A stretch of 64,000 bases of DNA from Mixophyes australis (taxonomy: Eukaryota > Chordata > Amphibia > Anura > Limnodynastidae), in NCBI GenBank assembly GCA_036250195.1, contig JAVHZZ010000006.1:70842940-70906939 (forward strand), given 5' to 3'. Of the stretch, positions 10,768-23,659 are shown one piece after another; positions within the stretch are counted from its first letter, which is position 1, and each line of letters opens with the position of its first letter. The notes beneath the pieces are model-generated. The model was not told where the DNA came from. It worked only from the letters and a program-made list of their open reading frames with translations, and did not search any database. The position numbers were made by a program, and so were the translations under genes.

Positions 10768-13700
10768 TGCAAGTTAAATGATTCTTAATTACAATATAAG
10801 AATGTTTTCATACAAAAAAAAAAAAAAAAACTATTTGAAAATTAAAACACACAATGGACTTGTGTGCAGGGACACTCTGTTAAAGTGAAAAAGAAAATAT
10901 TTTGGTGAAGAAAAAAAAAAGATTTTACAATTTATTAAATAACTAACAATTTTGTGTTGTATTTGAAGTTTTTGCAAAGAAATTTAATATTTTCAAATTT
11001 TACAAATATTGTGCATTGTGGGCAACACAATTCTTAGTTTTTTGGTACACTTAGCAGGGCTAGATATATTTGTTTAGGAAGGTTGATATTTTGCAGAAAA
11101 AATAACAAAAAAACATACTTGGTACACACTGGGAAGCTCTTTTTGATTACCAGGAAATTTGTTTATCTTAGTTACTAAACTTTGTTTAAAAGGTCTTAAA
11201 GTATTAATGCATCTATTAATTGTGTAAAAAGTTATGCCCTTCCATAATTCTTCTAAAAATAACTGTCAAGCTTAAAAAATGTTTTACCTTGTATTCAATA
11301 GCTTGTACATTCCCTACTGTAACTATTACTAAATACTTCACACTATAGTTATGACTCTCTTCTTTGCCTTTCAGTTAAGTCTTTATATCATGTGGAAGAG
11401 TTGATTATTTTTGTCACCAATGGATACAAATATGTTTCGTTCAGGGAGCACAGCAGAGCTGTGGCGTTTCCCATGGCAACAAATGTGATTATATAACAAC
11501 TTGACTGAAAAACACAGAAGGAAGTTATGAAGATAGAGCAATGTATTTAGTATAGTTGTCAGGAAGCCACAAACAGTGCAATTATTTAAACTTACCTGAC
11601 TGTGGAAAAGCACTTTCAAATGTTTTTCTAAAAGTTTGAGGTGAAACAACAGGAACAGAGTAGTGCATATCCTATATTATGCTAGGTACAGATCAATGTG
11701 CCTTATTGTATGTCAGTCATTGTGTATATTCAATATTGTAATGTTTTATTAGAATGTTTTGATATGTTGTTTTATATTGTTACTTGATGTTGTGTAGTGC
11801 CCATTTTGGCCAGAAGATGGTGTAATTGATGTTTGTGAAAAGATTTAACTCAATAGCAAGAGCCATTGTTTGAAAAGAGTGAAATAAGTGAGATTTTAAA
11901 GCTAATATGGTGCTGGCAATCATCAAAAATTGTCATTTTGCGATATAGCTTTTGGAAGATAATTTTTTTTTTTTTCAGCCACTATATTCAAAAGATCAAT
12001 TGAATTATGCCATCTTCACAGGATGTAAATGCTGACTAATATAACTGTAAGCACTGCAGTTTATATGCTTATTTTGGTAGTATAAAAATAAATGAGCCTG
12101 AACGAAAACTTTAGACAGCAAAAGGACTGTGAAATATTAGGAGCCATTGGGTTTTAGTCAACTGTAAATAAATATATACCTAATAATTTGAGATGAACAA
12201 TATAATTGTACAGGCATCAATGCTTGCTTTGGGGAAGCATTCTATACTAATTCTACATTGCTACCATGGCTCATTGCTGCACCATGCCCGACATATATCA
12301 GGAAAAACATATGTGAATATGGAAGAGTTTAGCTATTGCTACAATGTGACAAGATCTATACGTGACTGCTTAGAAATACTGAAATCACATCCATAGGTAC
12401 ACATTAATGTACAACTCATCTGTAATATAGCCTAACAAGGCTTTTTATGTGATAAAACATCTAGATAAAGTTGTTGGTTAACTGAGCAAGAAATATCATG
12501 GTTTAAAGTGAATTGTATCTCTTTATAATTTACCCAATGACACAGATGGGAAGTTTAAGTACTTCAAAAAGAACCTGCCAGCTACACGCAATTGAGGCAG
12601 CAATTTTGTTGACTGTCCAATATTCAGTTTATCACTTCCCTAGGAATTAGTGTTACCACTGAAGCATGAGTCACAATGATCCAGTTTAAAAAAAGCTTAA
12701 TTTAAAAACAAAAATTTAATTGCAAACTTGTTCTTATTTTGTGTTTTACATGTGTTAAGGCTATGTTCGGCAGTGAATGACAGCATGCACAACTTGTTGC
12801 AAATACAAGTTGACAAGGGGAGTATTAAATGTACGTCAAAAAGCTCCACATTCGGAAAATGTAGATCCAAGTTCAAATAGATGTTGAGTTATGATATAGT
12901 ATCCAAATGTATTTTTACTGCAGGTTAAGGCCAGGAATCCACTGGCAATACCATTTTAAAGCTATTAAAACTGTGAGGAATGGATCTGAAGACTGATATC
13001 AGAAAAGTGTTTCAGACCATTTTAAAAGAAAAACCGCTATTGAGGAACAGTAGAAACCCTGTAACCATTGTGTATTGGTGGTCATTCCCCAGCTGTAGAA
13101 TGCAGCATTCTCATCTCTCTTAATACCCAGGGGCTCCTTCGGGACATTTATTATGTTCTTTTGGGGGAGACCTCTTTGAATCTTCTGAAACTTGCAGGTT
13201 TTAAAGGGATTTTTTTGTTAAAATTATGTCTAGCTACAGTCTCAAACATAAGGAGCCGCCACAATTGGTATATTTTCTATTTATGTCAGTGAAGGCAGTT
13301 TCACTGACTGACTGAGTATCAAAGTTTTGTTTTTATTTTGGATACACGCGAGTCAAAGAACTGATTCTTTGGCTTGTGTGCTCAGGCATATATTATTTTA
13401 AAATGATGGCCTGTTAGTAGCTCTGGAATATTTAATGTCCCCACTACTGGTTTAGGGAATCCTTTCATATGCTGAATTCTCTAAAAGGTAATGTAAGCAA
13501 TAATGTATACAGAATTTGCATGCACAATTAATATATGCTTAAATATCAATGTGTGTACACTTTATTTTTATTTCTCTTTAATAGAAATATGTTAATGGTT
13601 AAGTTTCTTATATTTGATGCAAATCTGTTTGCACTGAGATATATGGCAGCTGAAATCTTGTAATTTTCTTTAAACATAAAACATTTCCAGTTATACAGTT

Positions 13701-15687
13701 TCAGGCACATGATTACAATACCCCAAGTAAGGGAAACGCATATAACTGGCTGGGTGTAAATGCCACTATAATAGGCTGCAGGTAAGGCAGACTGGAGAAT
13801 TTAACCATCAGCCAATTAGAGATGTAATTTCTGTCCTACTTGTATCGGTGTCTATAGTTAAAGGCACCTATACTGGGATGGTGTGCAGGTTTGATTAGTA
13901 TCTTCCTACAATCAAGCTTTGTTAGTGACTTATATAATGCAGCTCGCACTGACCAGCGTTGTGAAAATCTTTCACTGGAGAGTAGTTGCTTGGCCAGGTT
14001 TCTAGGATTTACCAACTTGCAGGAAGTAACTGACTGTTTATTTCTGACATATTAAAAATGCTTTGTTAACTATTACAGACTGTCGCAAACATTTTCACAT
14101 TTTGTCTGTAAATGGGCAAATGGTGTTGATTATTTATCACCTAAACCAAAAATAAGCAACCTGTGGAAGTCTAGCTCTTGTTAGAATACTAGTTTTCACC
14201 TCAGGCTAGCAGGGCTTGCTGAAACCTGTAGTTCCACAAACAACTATATGGACGTTACAGGTTTTCGAAAGCTGATCTAAACTCTGCAGTCTTCCTATTT
14301 TTCACTATGCTGTAAGACAGGCTAATTTTATTATGGTATCTAATGACTTTTTTTTTTTTTTTTTTTAAGCAAGGCAGTGACAATCCGCTTGTTCCCTTAC
14401 ACATTACTTATGTAATATTATGGTATTGCTGATAGTGAAAGTAGAAATTTATATATAGAAAGTGAACGATATATCTATAGAAGTTGAATTCTATTTTTCT
14501 AAGGAGCAAGACTGATCTCTAACTGTAATGCAATGTAGTAAAATACATTATGTAGCTGGATTCCTAATTCCCTAATGCAATGTAAATATTAAAAAAATGT
14601 GAATAATAACAAAGTTATATGCGAGTAATATGAGAGAGCTGTGCTTTACAACTATGTATTAAATGAGTATGCTCCATGGTCAAACTACAGTATTGATTGA
14701 ATACAACAAACATTTAAGATGAAAGTGGCATAGGGTAATTCTCTTCTGTTCTGCTTTATCCTTGTTCCGGAGCTAACATCACATGTTGGTTTAAACTCCC
14801 TGTATTTTGTATTAGTGCATCATCCATACATTGTGTACCTTTACTGTGTGCATAGACTTCAATTAAACCATCGCACTAAAAAATCACTACAGATAATTAT
14901 GTTGATATAGATAGGATAGCTACTCAATAACCACATACAAAGCCAAATATATTAAAAAGAAAAAAAACATTCAAACAACTTGAAATTGGTTATGTTGCAA
15001 GCTAGAGAGGATGTTACTGAGGTTTTTTTTCTGCATTTGCAGCAGAATACTTCTCTACTTTCACAAACCTTCACATATTTGACTTTGTGCTTCCTAGGGC
15101 AATAAACCCTGTGTGCACTTCCCCAGCTGGTATGGGCGTTTGCAAAGATATATTCTAACAAATCAGCAGACACATACAGAGGTTTAGCTTTATCTGTAGA
15201 AAGTAGGCATATTTACTACACACTCTGTAATGCTGCTTAAAAGCTGTAGTAAAGTATCGCATTCTAGTTTTACTCTCTAGTTCTACCTTAGTTCTCTATA
15301 CAATTCTGTTAGTTCAGTGTAGTAGATATCTCTTCTAAGTATTTGTAAGAAATTGCAAACGTTTGCATAGACAATGGTGAAAAACATTTTTTAAACCAAA
15401 ACAATGCATCTTAAATGCAACATTCACGTTCTCTTTTTAAATTATAATAATGATAAAAAAAAATGCAACCTTCACATGAATGCTTGCACCACTGTTTATT
15501 GTCCTGTTGTAAGTTACTCCCACACAGTTATCAAAATGATGTAATTTATTCTCAGGAATGATGTAATATTTTGTGGATGTGTTGCTGTATTTGTACAACT
15601 ACACTAACGTATATTTTATTAAAATTACAAAAAAAAATACTTGTAGCAATAACATGTATGAGTACTAGAAAGAGTACATGTATATTT
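10768..15687 (+). other. AT-rich non-coding sequence, possible long 3' UTR of the exon at 10649
   Basis: Low-GC sequence with poly-A and poly-T runs and several AATAAA or ATTAAA signals. It is unusually poor in recognisable transposons compared with the rest of the window, as expected of a conserved 3' UTR. A strong candidate end further on is AATAAA at 18975-18980 after a T-rich tract, but which signal is used cannot be read from the sequence. No other coding exon is seen here. Confidence 0.35.
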
Positions 15688-15980
15688 CATACTTGCCTGC
15701 TTTCAAATAGTGAAGTTTGGGAGATTCCGGACAGGGGGCGTGACTAAAGGGTGGGAGGGGCGGGGTTGGGTTAAATTGCGTCATTGTGGGCCCGCCTCCG
15801 TGGCGGAAAACGATGTTTTGTCGAGGGGGTGGGGCCAAAATGACGCAATTCACCGCAAATCGCGTTATTTTGGATAGCAAATTGCGGTATGCGGGAGACT
15901 TGCCTGCTCTCCCGGGAGTCTGGGAGACCCACCCGGATTTAGGGAGTCTCCCGGACATTCCAGGAGAGTTGGCAAGTATG
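15688..15980. mobile_element. hAT-like non-autonomous element with perfect 8-bp target duplication
   Basis: The element begins catacttgcc and ends ggcaagtatg, a 10-bp perfect inverted repeat. It is flanked by the identical octamer gtatattt at 15680-15687 and 15981-15988. An 8-bp duplication and CA...TG ends fit hAT. The interior is GC-rich and contains paired 'gggagactc'-type motifs. The two antiparallel open frames inside are not convincing proteins. Confidence 0.8.
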
Positions 15981-16925
15981 GTATATTTCTCACACCAACA
16001 GGCTGATACTAGACACTTATTTGGGATGGAGAGGGTCTATGAGCAATGTAATGTCAATCATTGCCTCACCATATATTTATTATTCATGAACAAAGAATGA
16101 TGATTTATAAGCCTGGGCTGTCAAATTCTCTAGAACAGGATTTCTAAACACAGGTCTTTTAGTACCTTCATCACAATTCATTTTTGGAGTTTTCCTGTTT
16201 GGGTACAGTTGGAATAATTTCTAACCCAGTCAAAAAAATGATGTATTCTATGCATGATTAAGGAAATCCTCAAAATATGATCAGTTTTGGTTACTTAGGG
16301 ACCGCAATAGAGAATAATTAAATTATGCCACATCTTTCATAAAACCCCATAGAAGACTGCAACAGATGTTTCACTATTTTCAGTACACCTGTCGAAACAA
16401 CATGTGAAATGTCTAATAGACGTACCTGCCAATATGATACATTTCACCATTGACACCCCCCTCCCCCATTTTCTCATTTAAATATTTTGGAACTGAATTT
16501 TACAACTGATGTTAAAAAAACATGTTAAAAATAAGTTATTTAGTCAGTTGGGAAATTAGTGGGAAAAGCAGTAAATGGGTCATATTGGGCGGTACGCTAT
16601 ACTTTAAGTGACCAAATCCTATTTGCCCTAACCTCTAAATTCTACAGTTGCCAGGGCTTATTTGTTCATTTGAGAAAAACCTTGGTGAATGTAATTTGTG
16701 CAATAATGTTGCTATGAAATATCTATTTAAATTGGTTCAGCAGTCATTGCATTTGTTAGACTATCAAAATTTGAGGAATTATGAAAGTACACATGATTTA
16801 ATTTGCTTAATTCGTTGAAACATACCACTGGCATTGAATGTAACACTTTCTTTTGAGGTATTGCATTGGTATTTCAGTGGTATGTTTCAGTATATGGTAT
16901 GCTTTCAATTTACCTTGCGTGTGTC

Positions 16926-17496
16926 CAGGGCCGGATTAAGGGAATGGAGGCCCCTGGGTTAAGGAGGCCTCCATTCCCCCGTGAGGCCCCCCTGTGAGGT
17001 GAGCCCCCCGCCCCCACCCCTTCCTCAGACACTTACCTCTCTGTTCTCCTGTCACTGTAGTCCTTCAGCGGCACACTGTAAGCTCCTTACTGAGGAGATC
17101 TCGTGAGAGTTAGACTATGGGGTAGATTTACTAAACTGCGGGTTTGAAAAAGTGGAGATGTTGCCTATAGCAACCAATCAAATTCTAGCTGTCATTTTGT
17201 AGAATGTAGTAAATAAATGATAGCTGGAATCTGATTGGTTGCTATAGGCAACAACTCCACTTTTTCAAACCCGCAGTTTAGTAAATATATACCCCTATGA
17301 GTCTCACTCTCACGAGATCTCCTCAGAAAGGAGATTACTGAGCGCCGCGGAAGGACTACATTGAGAGGCTCAGCAGCATTGATCGGGCCAGCGCCCCCGC
17401 CCGATCAAAAATGCTGCTGAGCACTTTCAAGGGCCCCCAGGATGCCCGAGGCCCCTAGGCTGTAGCCCAGTTAGACCTCGGGTTAATCCGGCCCTG
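16926..17496. mobile_element. hAT-like element, TIR CAGGGCCGGATTAA
   Basis: The ends are cagggccggattaag and ggttaatccggccctg. Flanking octamers cgtgtgtc (16918-16925) and tgtgtgtc (17497-17504) match at 7 of 8 positions, a typical hAT duplication with one later change. The inner arms (gaggagatctcgtgagag... and its complement) form a large palindrome whose centre is occupied by another element at 17119-17295. No transposase is encoded. Confidence 0.8.
17119..17295. repeat. Fold-back MITE, 'ggggtatatttactaaactg' family, copy 3, nested
   Basis: The arms are ggggtagatttactaaactg and cagtttagtaaatatatacc. Inner segments 'caaccaatcaaattctagct' and 'ctggaatctgattggttgct' pair. It lies within the hAT-like element at 16926-17496, at the turn of that element's palindrome, with TAT on both sides. 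It is therefore the younger insertion. Confidence 0.85.
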
Positions 17497-17504
17497 TGTG
17501 TGTC

Positions 17505-18290
17505 TGTTACTTGCACTGTCTACAAAGTGCGCTGTTGTTTGTTTAAATCCCCAGCCAACACTGACAAATTGTTTGCCTAAGACCTCTCCTGTATAGTGTG
17601 CAGATGCTACACAGATCTTCTTCCCATCCAGATACTGTGTAAGATTCCTTTTAAACAGCTGCTTATAAAAATTATACATGTAAAACATGCAAATTGAATT
17701 CTCTCTGCATTAACAGGGGATATGCATTATGTAGTGTACTCTTACATAAGCTTTATTTTGTTTACACGTCTTGCCTCAGGCACCATACTCCAATGAGCCA
17801 TAGCATACAATCTACTTCATTCAAAGTGATTGCAGTTACTGTCAAACAAGTTATCTCTAAAAGAGTAACTTAGACTTATTTAATATTTTATAAAACACCT
17901 TGTTAGCCAGTAGGGGATATATAACCCACTTACAAATATACATATGTATGCAGAGCTGAAAATACTGTTAACTCAAACAATTTAAGTTTACCTTGAATAT
18001 ATATGATCTACAGTTTAGGAAATTATTTCAAAGATAACTTTCTATCATGACTTGAGTAAACTTATTTGGGATAACTGTAATTCCATCTGTATTTTTTTTC
18101 AGGTACCCTTGGGATGTTAATTGCTTAGTATTTGCCGTTTACACCTCCTGCTTTTAGCAAATGTGCTTTCTGTGGAACTATTTTAAGTGTATATACTGAT
18201 ATACTGATTAGAATGGCATTTTATAGAATAGACCATCCAGTACATTACCTGGCATGGTAAATAATAAAGAGGGCATAACATAGATTAAAT
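17505..18290. other. Non-coding AT-rich sequence
   Basis: I see no exon, RNA gene or bounded repeat. It leads into the TA/TG microsatellite cluster. Confidence 0.45.
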
Positions 18291-18294
18291 ATAT

Positions 18295-18325
18295 GTGTGT
18301 AAATATATATGTGTGCGTGTGTGTG

Positions 18326-18399
<74 letters not shown>

Positions 18400-18474
18400 A
18401 TATTGTGTGTTTTTTTTTTCCTTTTATGTAATGTTAATGTCAATTTCCCATGTACATCGATAAATATATGTATC

Positions 18475-18559
<85 letters not shown>

Positions 18560-18589
18560 CACATGCATACATACATGCATACATACATG
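18295..18589. repeat. Microsatellite cluster: (TG)n, two (TA)n blocks, (ATAC/ATGC)n
   Basis: TG/TA-rich sequence from 18295, (TA)n at 18346-18396, (TA)n at 18481-18555, then 'catgcatacatacatgcata' to 18589. The perfect alternating AT blocks can extrude cruciforms and are often mis-sized in assemblies. The 114-codon frame across them is an artefact. Confidence 0.95.
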
Positions 18590-18974
18590 GTGCTAAATTC
18601 CTGACAGTGACCCTAATTATTTTTATATACTGTGATTAAGTCAGTTGTTTTATTTAATTTCATACTTAAATAAACCAGCAGTTTATCTTTATTGCAAAGA
18701 AAATATACAAAAATTTCTTTTTAAAGTATACAGAAAATGGTAATGGTAAACGGTAAATAAATATCATTTTTACATTGGTATTGTATGTATTTGAAATACA
18801 AAATGATCTATGTAGAAAAGTAATGCTATTTTCTGTGCTTGATTATTAAGAGGGATTCTTATGTAAATAATTAAGTGAAATAAAGTTTGGACATTTGTTC
18901 TAAGCATGAATGTGAAAACATAATTATTGTAACTGTGTAATTCACTAACTTTGATTTTTTTTTTTAATACACAA

Positions 18975-18980
18975 AATAAA
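18975..18980 (+). promoter_or_regulatory. Candidate polyadenylation signal AATAAA
   Basis: The hexamer follows a T-rich tract (gatttttttttttt) and precedes 'tctgtaaatatatttctttt', with GT/T-rich sequence after it. It could end a transcript from the exon at 10649, about 8.2 kb upstream. Similar hexamers occur elsewhere, so this is only a candidate. Confidence 0.3.
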
Positions 18981-19385
18981 TCTGTAAATATATTTCTTTT
19001 GAGTTGTATTTGTTTCCATACTTCTCAGATGTAGATTTATCAAACAGGTGTTTACAGTAATTCTAATTATGTTTACATAGCTTAATTTGAACCTCATATA
19101 TTTTTATTCTTGATAGCATGAAGCTAGATAAGTGAACTACATGACTAACTGAGTTACATGTTAAGTTTGTAGGATTAAAAATCATAAAAACTGCACAATA
19201 GGAAATAGCTTTTTTTTCCCCAAAACAATTATACCTAGTTAAACCAGTGCATAGTGAAACTAAAATCAACACAAGACAGGAGATAAAGGATAAACAGTCA
19301 TGTGCAGCTTCATCTAAAAACTAATCCACATTTCCAGCAGAAAAATCTATCAAAGTAAAGCTAATATTTGCTTTAGGTAACACTA

Positions 19386-19545
19386 TTATTATTATTTTAT
19401 TATTAACCTTTATAGGGCACCACATGAGGTTCACAGCGCCGTACAGAGGGAAAACAACAAGACAGTACATGGTATACAAGTACGATACAGTAAACAAATA
19501 ACACTACAACTCTCAACACAGTTTAATCAGAATTCCAGAAAAATA
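19386..19545. repeat. Dispersed-repeat-like segment after an ATT microsatellite
   Basis: A (TTA)n-like run at 19386-19410 is followed by 'tatagggcaccacatgaggt' and 'cagcgccgtacagaggg'. I take this as the tail region of a dispersed amphibian repeat because of its composition and the microsatellite end. Family and limits are not determined. Confidence 0.4.
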
Positions 19546-19629
19546 TTTTTTAAATTAAATAAAAAGTTCAGTAAATCTGATATTATAAATATATTAGCTT
19601 CCGGTGTGTCCGGCATCAGATTGATAAGA

Positions 19630-19920
19630 ATGGCTATCAGGTACCCTATGGCCGTGGGTCTTAGTAAAGGCCACTGAGTGGCAAAGAATGTTGCAAAGCC
19701 CAGAGAGTCTCACAGGGGTGGGCGCCTGACCATGCACACTAAGTTTGTCCATGACATGATCTGTGAAGTTTTTGCCTTAGCTCCATATGAAAGACGTGCC
19801 ATGGAGGTGCTGAAGGTGTCCAAGGACAAACAAGCTCTAAAATCCAGCAATAAGAGGATTGGTACTGTTGCCGCTGTTAAAATGAAGTAGTTAGAGGATC
19901 TGATATTCAAGTTCATTAAG
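19630..19920 (+). pseudogene. Processed pseudogene of ribosomal protein L36 (eL36)
   Basis: Reading from ATG 19630, the frame matches the N-terminus of eL36 (Y-P-M-A-V-G-L-x-K-G-H). It then meets an in-frame TGA at 19675-19677 and continues with recognisable core motifs: HTKF, a degenerate [24 protein letters not shown]. It stops at TAG 19888-19890, after which similarity decays. The intact family protein is about 105 residues. All of it lies in one uninterrupted block, so it derives from a reverse-transcribed mRNA. With two stops and substitutions in basic residues, it cannot make a functional protein. Confidence 0.85.
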
Positions 19921-20038
19921 TTACGTGAACACGGATCATCTGACTAAGCAGATCATAATGGTAACAATAATACATTTTTCCATATTTTTTAAGCAATAAT
20001 CTTGGCACCCTTATAAAGAGGGGCGTTTCGCTTGGCAT

Positions 20039-20154
20039 TGGATAACTATTAATTACATGCACCCTTTACTCAAAGAATGTGCCTCCTTAACCACAATGGA
20101 TAACTATTAATTACATGCACCCTTTACTCAAAGAATGTGCCTCCTTAACCACAA
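20039..20154. repeat. Tandem duplication, 2 x 58 bp
   Basis: The unit beginning tggataactattaattaca is present twice in direct succession (20039-20096 and 20097-20154) with no difference that I can see. This indicates a very recent slippage or an assembly duplication. Confidence 0.9.
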
Positions 20155-21125
20155 TGTGTTAAAATATGAGGTCTTACTTCAGAGGTTTGGAGACACTAAT
20201 TCTCTTATCACTGTTTTTCTAAATAAGCACAAAGACAAAACAGTAGGCCTTGCAAAGTGTACATTCCATGATGCATATAAACACAATCATGGCTGCTAGA
20301 CTCCATTTTGTAATCCAAACTGAATATTCAAACAATGCTGCATCAGTCCACCCTCTGATACCTGCGGTATCATCTAATTTGCCTGCCCTACTATGTCAAC
20401 TCTTCCAACATTCTCATAAAATGCAGGATAGCCAGGCCTAGTTTTTCTTACCTGGATTTTAATCTTTTTCCTTCCTTTCTTGCGTAAGGCAATAAGGAGT
20501 ATAGGAAGGTATCCCATAAATGATATAAATTACCCCTTTGAACACAAGACCTATTACTTTATTCTGTACTATACCTATACCTGACATCCTTTTGGATAAA
20601 CCTGCACCTAGCCACAAGCGAGGATCCCTTGTCTCTGCTAATTTCCATTGCCTCTTTCTGTAATTTGATAATTTTGTTAAATGCCCTTCAACAAAATCAT
20701 TTTGATCTGAAATAAAAGTACAACACTTTTGGCCTATTAATTTGCATACCCCTGCTGCTCTGCTGACTGAGCTATTCTGGACAACCCCTTGGCCTTACCC
20801 TGTATTCTATCTCAGTTTCACTGATGTTGAAGCATGTTCTAGTTCCTCCCCTTGAATTAATATAAAAGCCTGTCCTGTTCCTGCCTTCCTTGCCAGATTA
20901 TTGTGCTCCTGCCAATAATCTTGTTCCTGTCGCTACATTCTGCCTGCAGTTATCTACTACTCGTGTACCAAAGTTGGCTTGCACTCTACCACACCTTTGC
21001 CTAAACCCTTTCCCTTATTGTCTTACTGTGTAACAAACCTGGCTACTGTTGGCCATTCTTTATTATATAATCTACTTGTGGCCTGCCTTCCTTCTTGTTA
21101 CTGGACTCCTATTTAGTATTTGGGA
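20155..21125. other. Non-coding, pyrimidine-rich stretch, possible LTR remnant
   Basis: The part from about 20750 to 21120 is C/T-rich with 'aatataaaagcctgtcct', similar in texture to the solo LTRs at 22568 and 23660. I could not find TG...CA ends or a target duplication, so it stays unassigned. Confidence 0.3.
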
Positions 21126-21129
21126 CACA

Positions 21130-22440
21130 CCCTTGTATATATATTAAAAGGACACTGAATCAAGAAGTGGTCCATTGTCTCCACCTCACCACGACATTCC
21201 TCCCATGGACAACCACGATCATCGACACCCCTGTGCTTTAGGTTCCCCCTTAATGTAGAGTCTTCTGTGAAATGCAAGCGAGATCTCTAAACTTCATAGA
21301 AATCCGTTTGCAATTCACCAAAGACAGACCCTTCAAGCAGAAACGGAGCTAGCGAACTGTCGTGCCCGATGCGGGGAGGAGGGAATTGGGTCCCCCGACC
21401 CTCTGCATCTGCCATGCTGCGGGCCCCATTATTTCCATTGGCCCCGTGCATGGCACCTGCTGCACTAATAGTAGTTCCTCCACTACTGTCAAGCACATAT
21501 CACCTGGGCAATCTTTTAGTAACGGGCACACCAAAGTGAGTACCCAAATCCTCCTCTTCAACACCCTCCTAGAGGAGGTTTTTGCCTCGCCCACCTCGAT
21601 CTGCTTATTCCTTGTCACCTACGAACCCTGAACTACATAGGCGGGGAGGTATCTATGCTTAACTTGAAGAATTTTTATGGGACCCCAATCCAACCATATA
21701 TTGAGAAAAAAGTGCACACAAACTTGTAAGCCAGCTACCCACCGAGGGGGAGATTTCAAAAAGAGACTCCCAAGATGAAGCTTCAAGAAGGCAGTACTAA
21801 AGAACAGCCAGCTACATTCCCCTCACCGTACCATTCTCAACCATCCTGATAAAAGGGTCAATCACAAATATATAGATTGGGTTCAAGGGACAACCTTGAC
21901 TGACTCTAGATGACACTACAAAAGTAGGGCTCACCCAACCATTCGCTAGAGTTAAGCTCTCGCCCTGTCTATAAATTGTATGTAGCCAATCAACCAACCT
22001 TACTGGCAGACCATATCTCTCAAGGAGTGCCCACATGTATTTATGATTGCCACAATCAAATGTCTTAGATTGATCCAGCGTCAGGATATACATAAACCAC
22101 ATCTCAGACCTTTGCCAGAATCTTCCAATCCAATAAGAGAAAGGCGATGGAGCGGCAATTCTAATTCCTGGATGGGTCTTTCCCCTTGGATAACAAAATA
22201 AGGGTGAACTGCCCTCCACCCAAGCTCGTGTTAAATACCTCCACCAGGTGCGGAGCCAGGAGGTCCACAAAGGTTTTATAAAATTCAGAGGTTAAACCAT
22301 CCAGTGTTGGTCAGTACAATATGGCACTTCACCCTCTAGCTGAAGGCGATGGATCCATATTGTCATATTTATGCAGTTGTCATAAGGCCTTCTCCAGGAT
22401 CAAGCAATGTAGGCCACATTTTCAGCAGTTGGTTAAAGTA
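21130..22440 (-). mobile_element. Degenerate Tx1-like LINE fragment (RT to C-terminus)
   Basis: On the minus strand, 22270-21812 keeps reverse-transcriptase blocks: LDQSKTFD (normally with AFDR), ERYGLP, NGWV, and the QGCPL motif followed by an I-D-P-F-I-R block. Further on, around 21240-21150, a zinc-ribbon-like C-terminal motif remains: GCPWEEC, then DHFLIQCPF with the Cys/His spacing seen at the end of Tx1/L1 ORF2. Frames shift between these parts, and the YADD region is not intact. No 5' part, poly-A tail or target duplication was found. It is dead and old compared with the L1 at 28-35 kb. Confidence 0.75.
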
Positions 22441-22567
22441 TCTGTTACTGCAATGTCTCTGACCATAGTTTGGATCAATGCAACACCTTGAACTTTAGGT
22501 TGTTGGAAAATAACTTCATCTGCTCCGTGGCTTAACAGTTCTTGCACCAAACGTCTTAGCACCATCG

Positions 22568-23177
22568 TGTTATGACTCTGCCTATTCTTTGTATCTAGCA
22601 GCAGTACCTCATACCACCAGAGGTGCTGCTGTTCTGTTCCTGAACTCTTCACATGCCTGAAGGAGTTAATCTCCTTGCCTGATGCCTAATTAGAATTGCA
22701 CCTGTCGCACTGCTTCAAATACCTGCCTCAAGCTGTGCTCTGTGCAGTTCATCCGTTTATTCCTGGCTGCTGCTGTTTCACCCTGTTCCTGTGTTTGCTC
22801 CATTGCTGCTTGATCTTCTGTTGTGACCCTCGGCTTGATTCCAGGAGCCTGCTCGTTTGCCTGTTGCCCTGACCTTTGGCTTGACCTTTGGACTCTGCTT
22901 ATTCACTTGTGACCCTGATCTCTGCCTGGCTATTTGGATTCTGTTAACCTGATCTATGCTTTATCCCTGGACTCTGTCTGCTTCCCTGGACAGCCTCGTG
23001 CATCCTGGACTGGGGTAACTTATATTACCTGTTCCTGCCATTTAACTGTACAGTCACTATTTGGAACCTGTTCTTTTCCGTGGATTTGAGTTATCCTTGT
23101 TTATGTATTTGCCTGAATAAAGGCATTTTGCTTTATACTTCCGTTGCTCCTTTGTGAATGCACTAGGAATCATAACA
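22568..23177 (+). mobile_element. Solo LTR 1 (Gypsy/ERV-like)
   Basis: It begins TGTTATGA and ends TCATAACA, a perfect 8-bp inverted end of TG...CA type. The flanks are catcg (22563-22567) and catca (23178-23182), a 5-bp duplication with one change. The body is strongly C/T-rich and carries AATAAA near 23116 with GT-rich sequence after it, like an LTR polyadenylation region. There is no adjoining internal region with gag or pol. It shares motifs such as 'ccaccagaggtgct' with the LTR at 23660. Confidence 0.78.
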
Positions 23178-23659
23178 CATCAGTGCTGTTTCCATGATGA
23201 ATTGCATACCATGTATTATAAATAGTTCAGTTGGTTGCACACCATTGAAGTAATAATTGTGTATATCAGCATGTCCCACGTCTTCTGGACAGAAGTCCAT
23301 ATAGGCTTCTTGTCAGATGTCCCATTTGCAGATATTTACAGGGCTTTCAGTCTGTTCAGTGACTTGGCAAACAGCCTTGGATTCAACCAATTGGCTAGCC
23401 CCTTCTCCTCCTGTCTGTTGTCTGACAGTCTGTAAGGATGGCTGCATTTGTGTAGCAGAAGTCCTCACAAGTTCTTTGTTGGTGTGTTGTACCAGAAATT
23501 GCTCTTTGTTTCTGAAAATCACCCAGCATAGAGATGTACTAAGCGATAAATCCAAGATAAACAGTTTTGGTATTTCTGGCAAAGTTGGCTTAAATTTAAC
23601 TCCTCCTGCAAGTAGCTGTGTTACATCACATACAACAAGGGGGTCTTCTCCTGTCATAC

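Noticed and set aside
18295..18639. 114-codon frame rich in Tyr/Ile
   Set aside because: It is the translation of (TA)n microsatellites.
23178..23659. Internal region of one LTR retrotransposon between the two LTRs
   Set aside because: Each LTR has its own 5-bp target duplication and the two differ in sequence, so they are separate solo LTRs.
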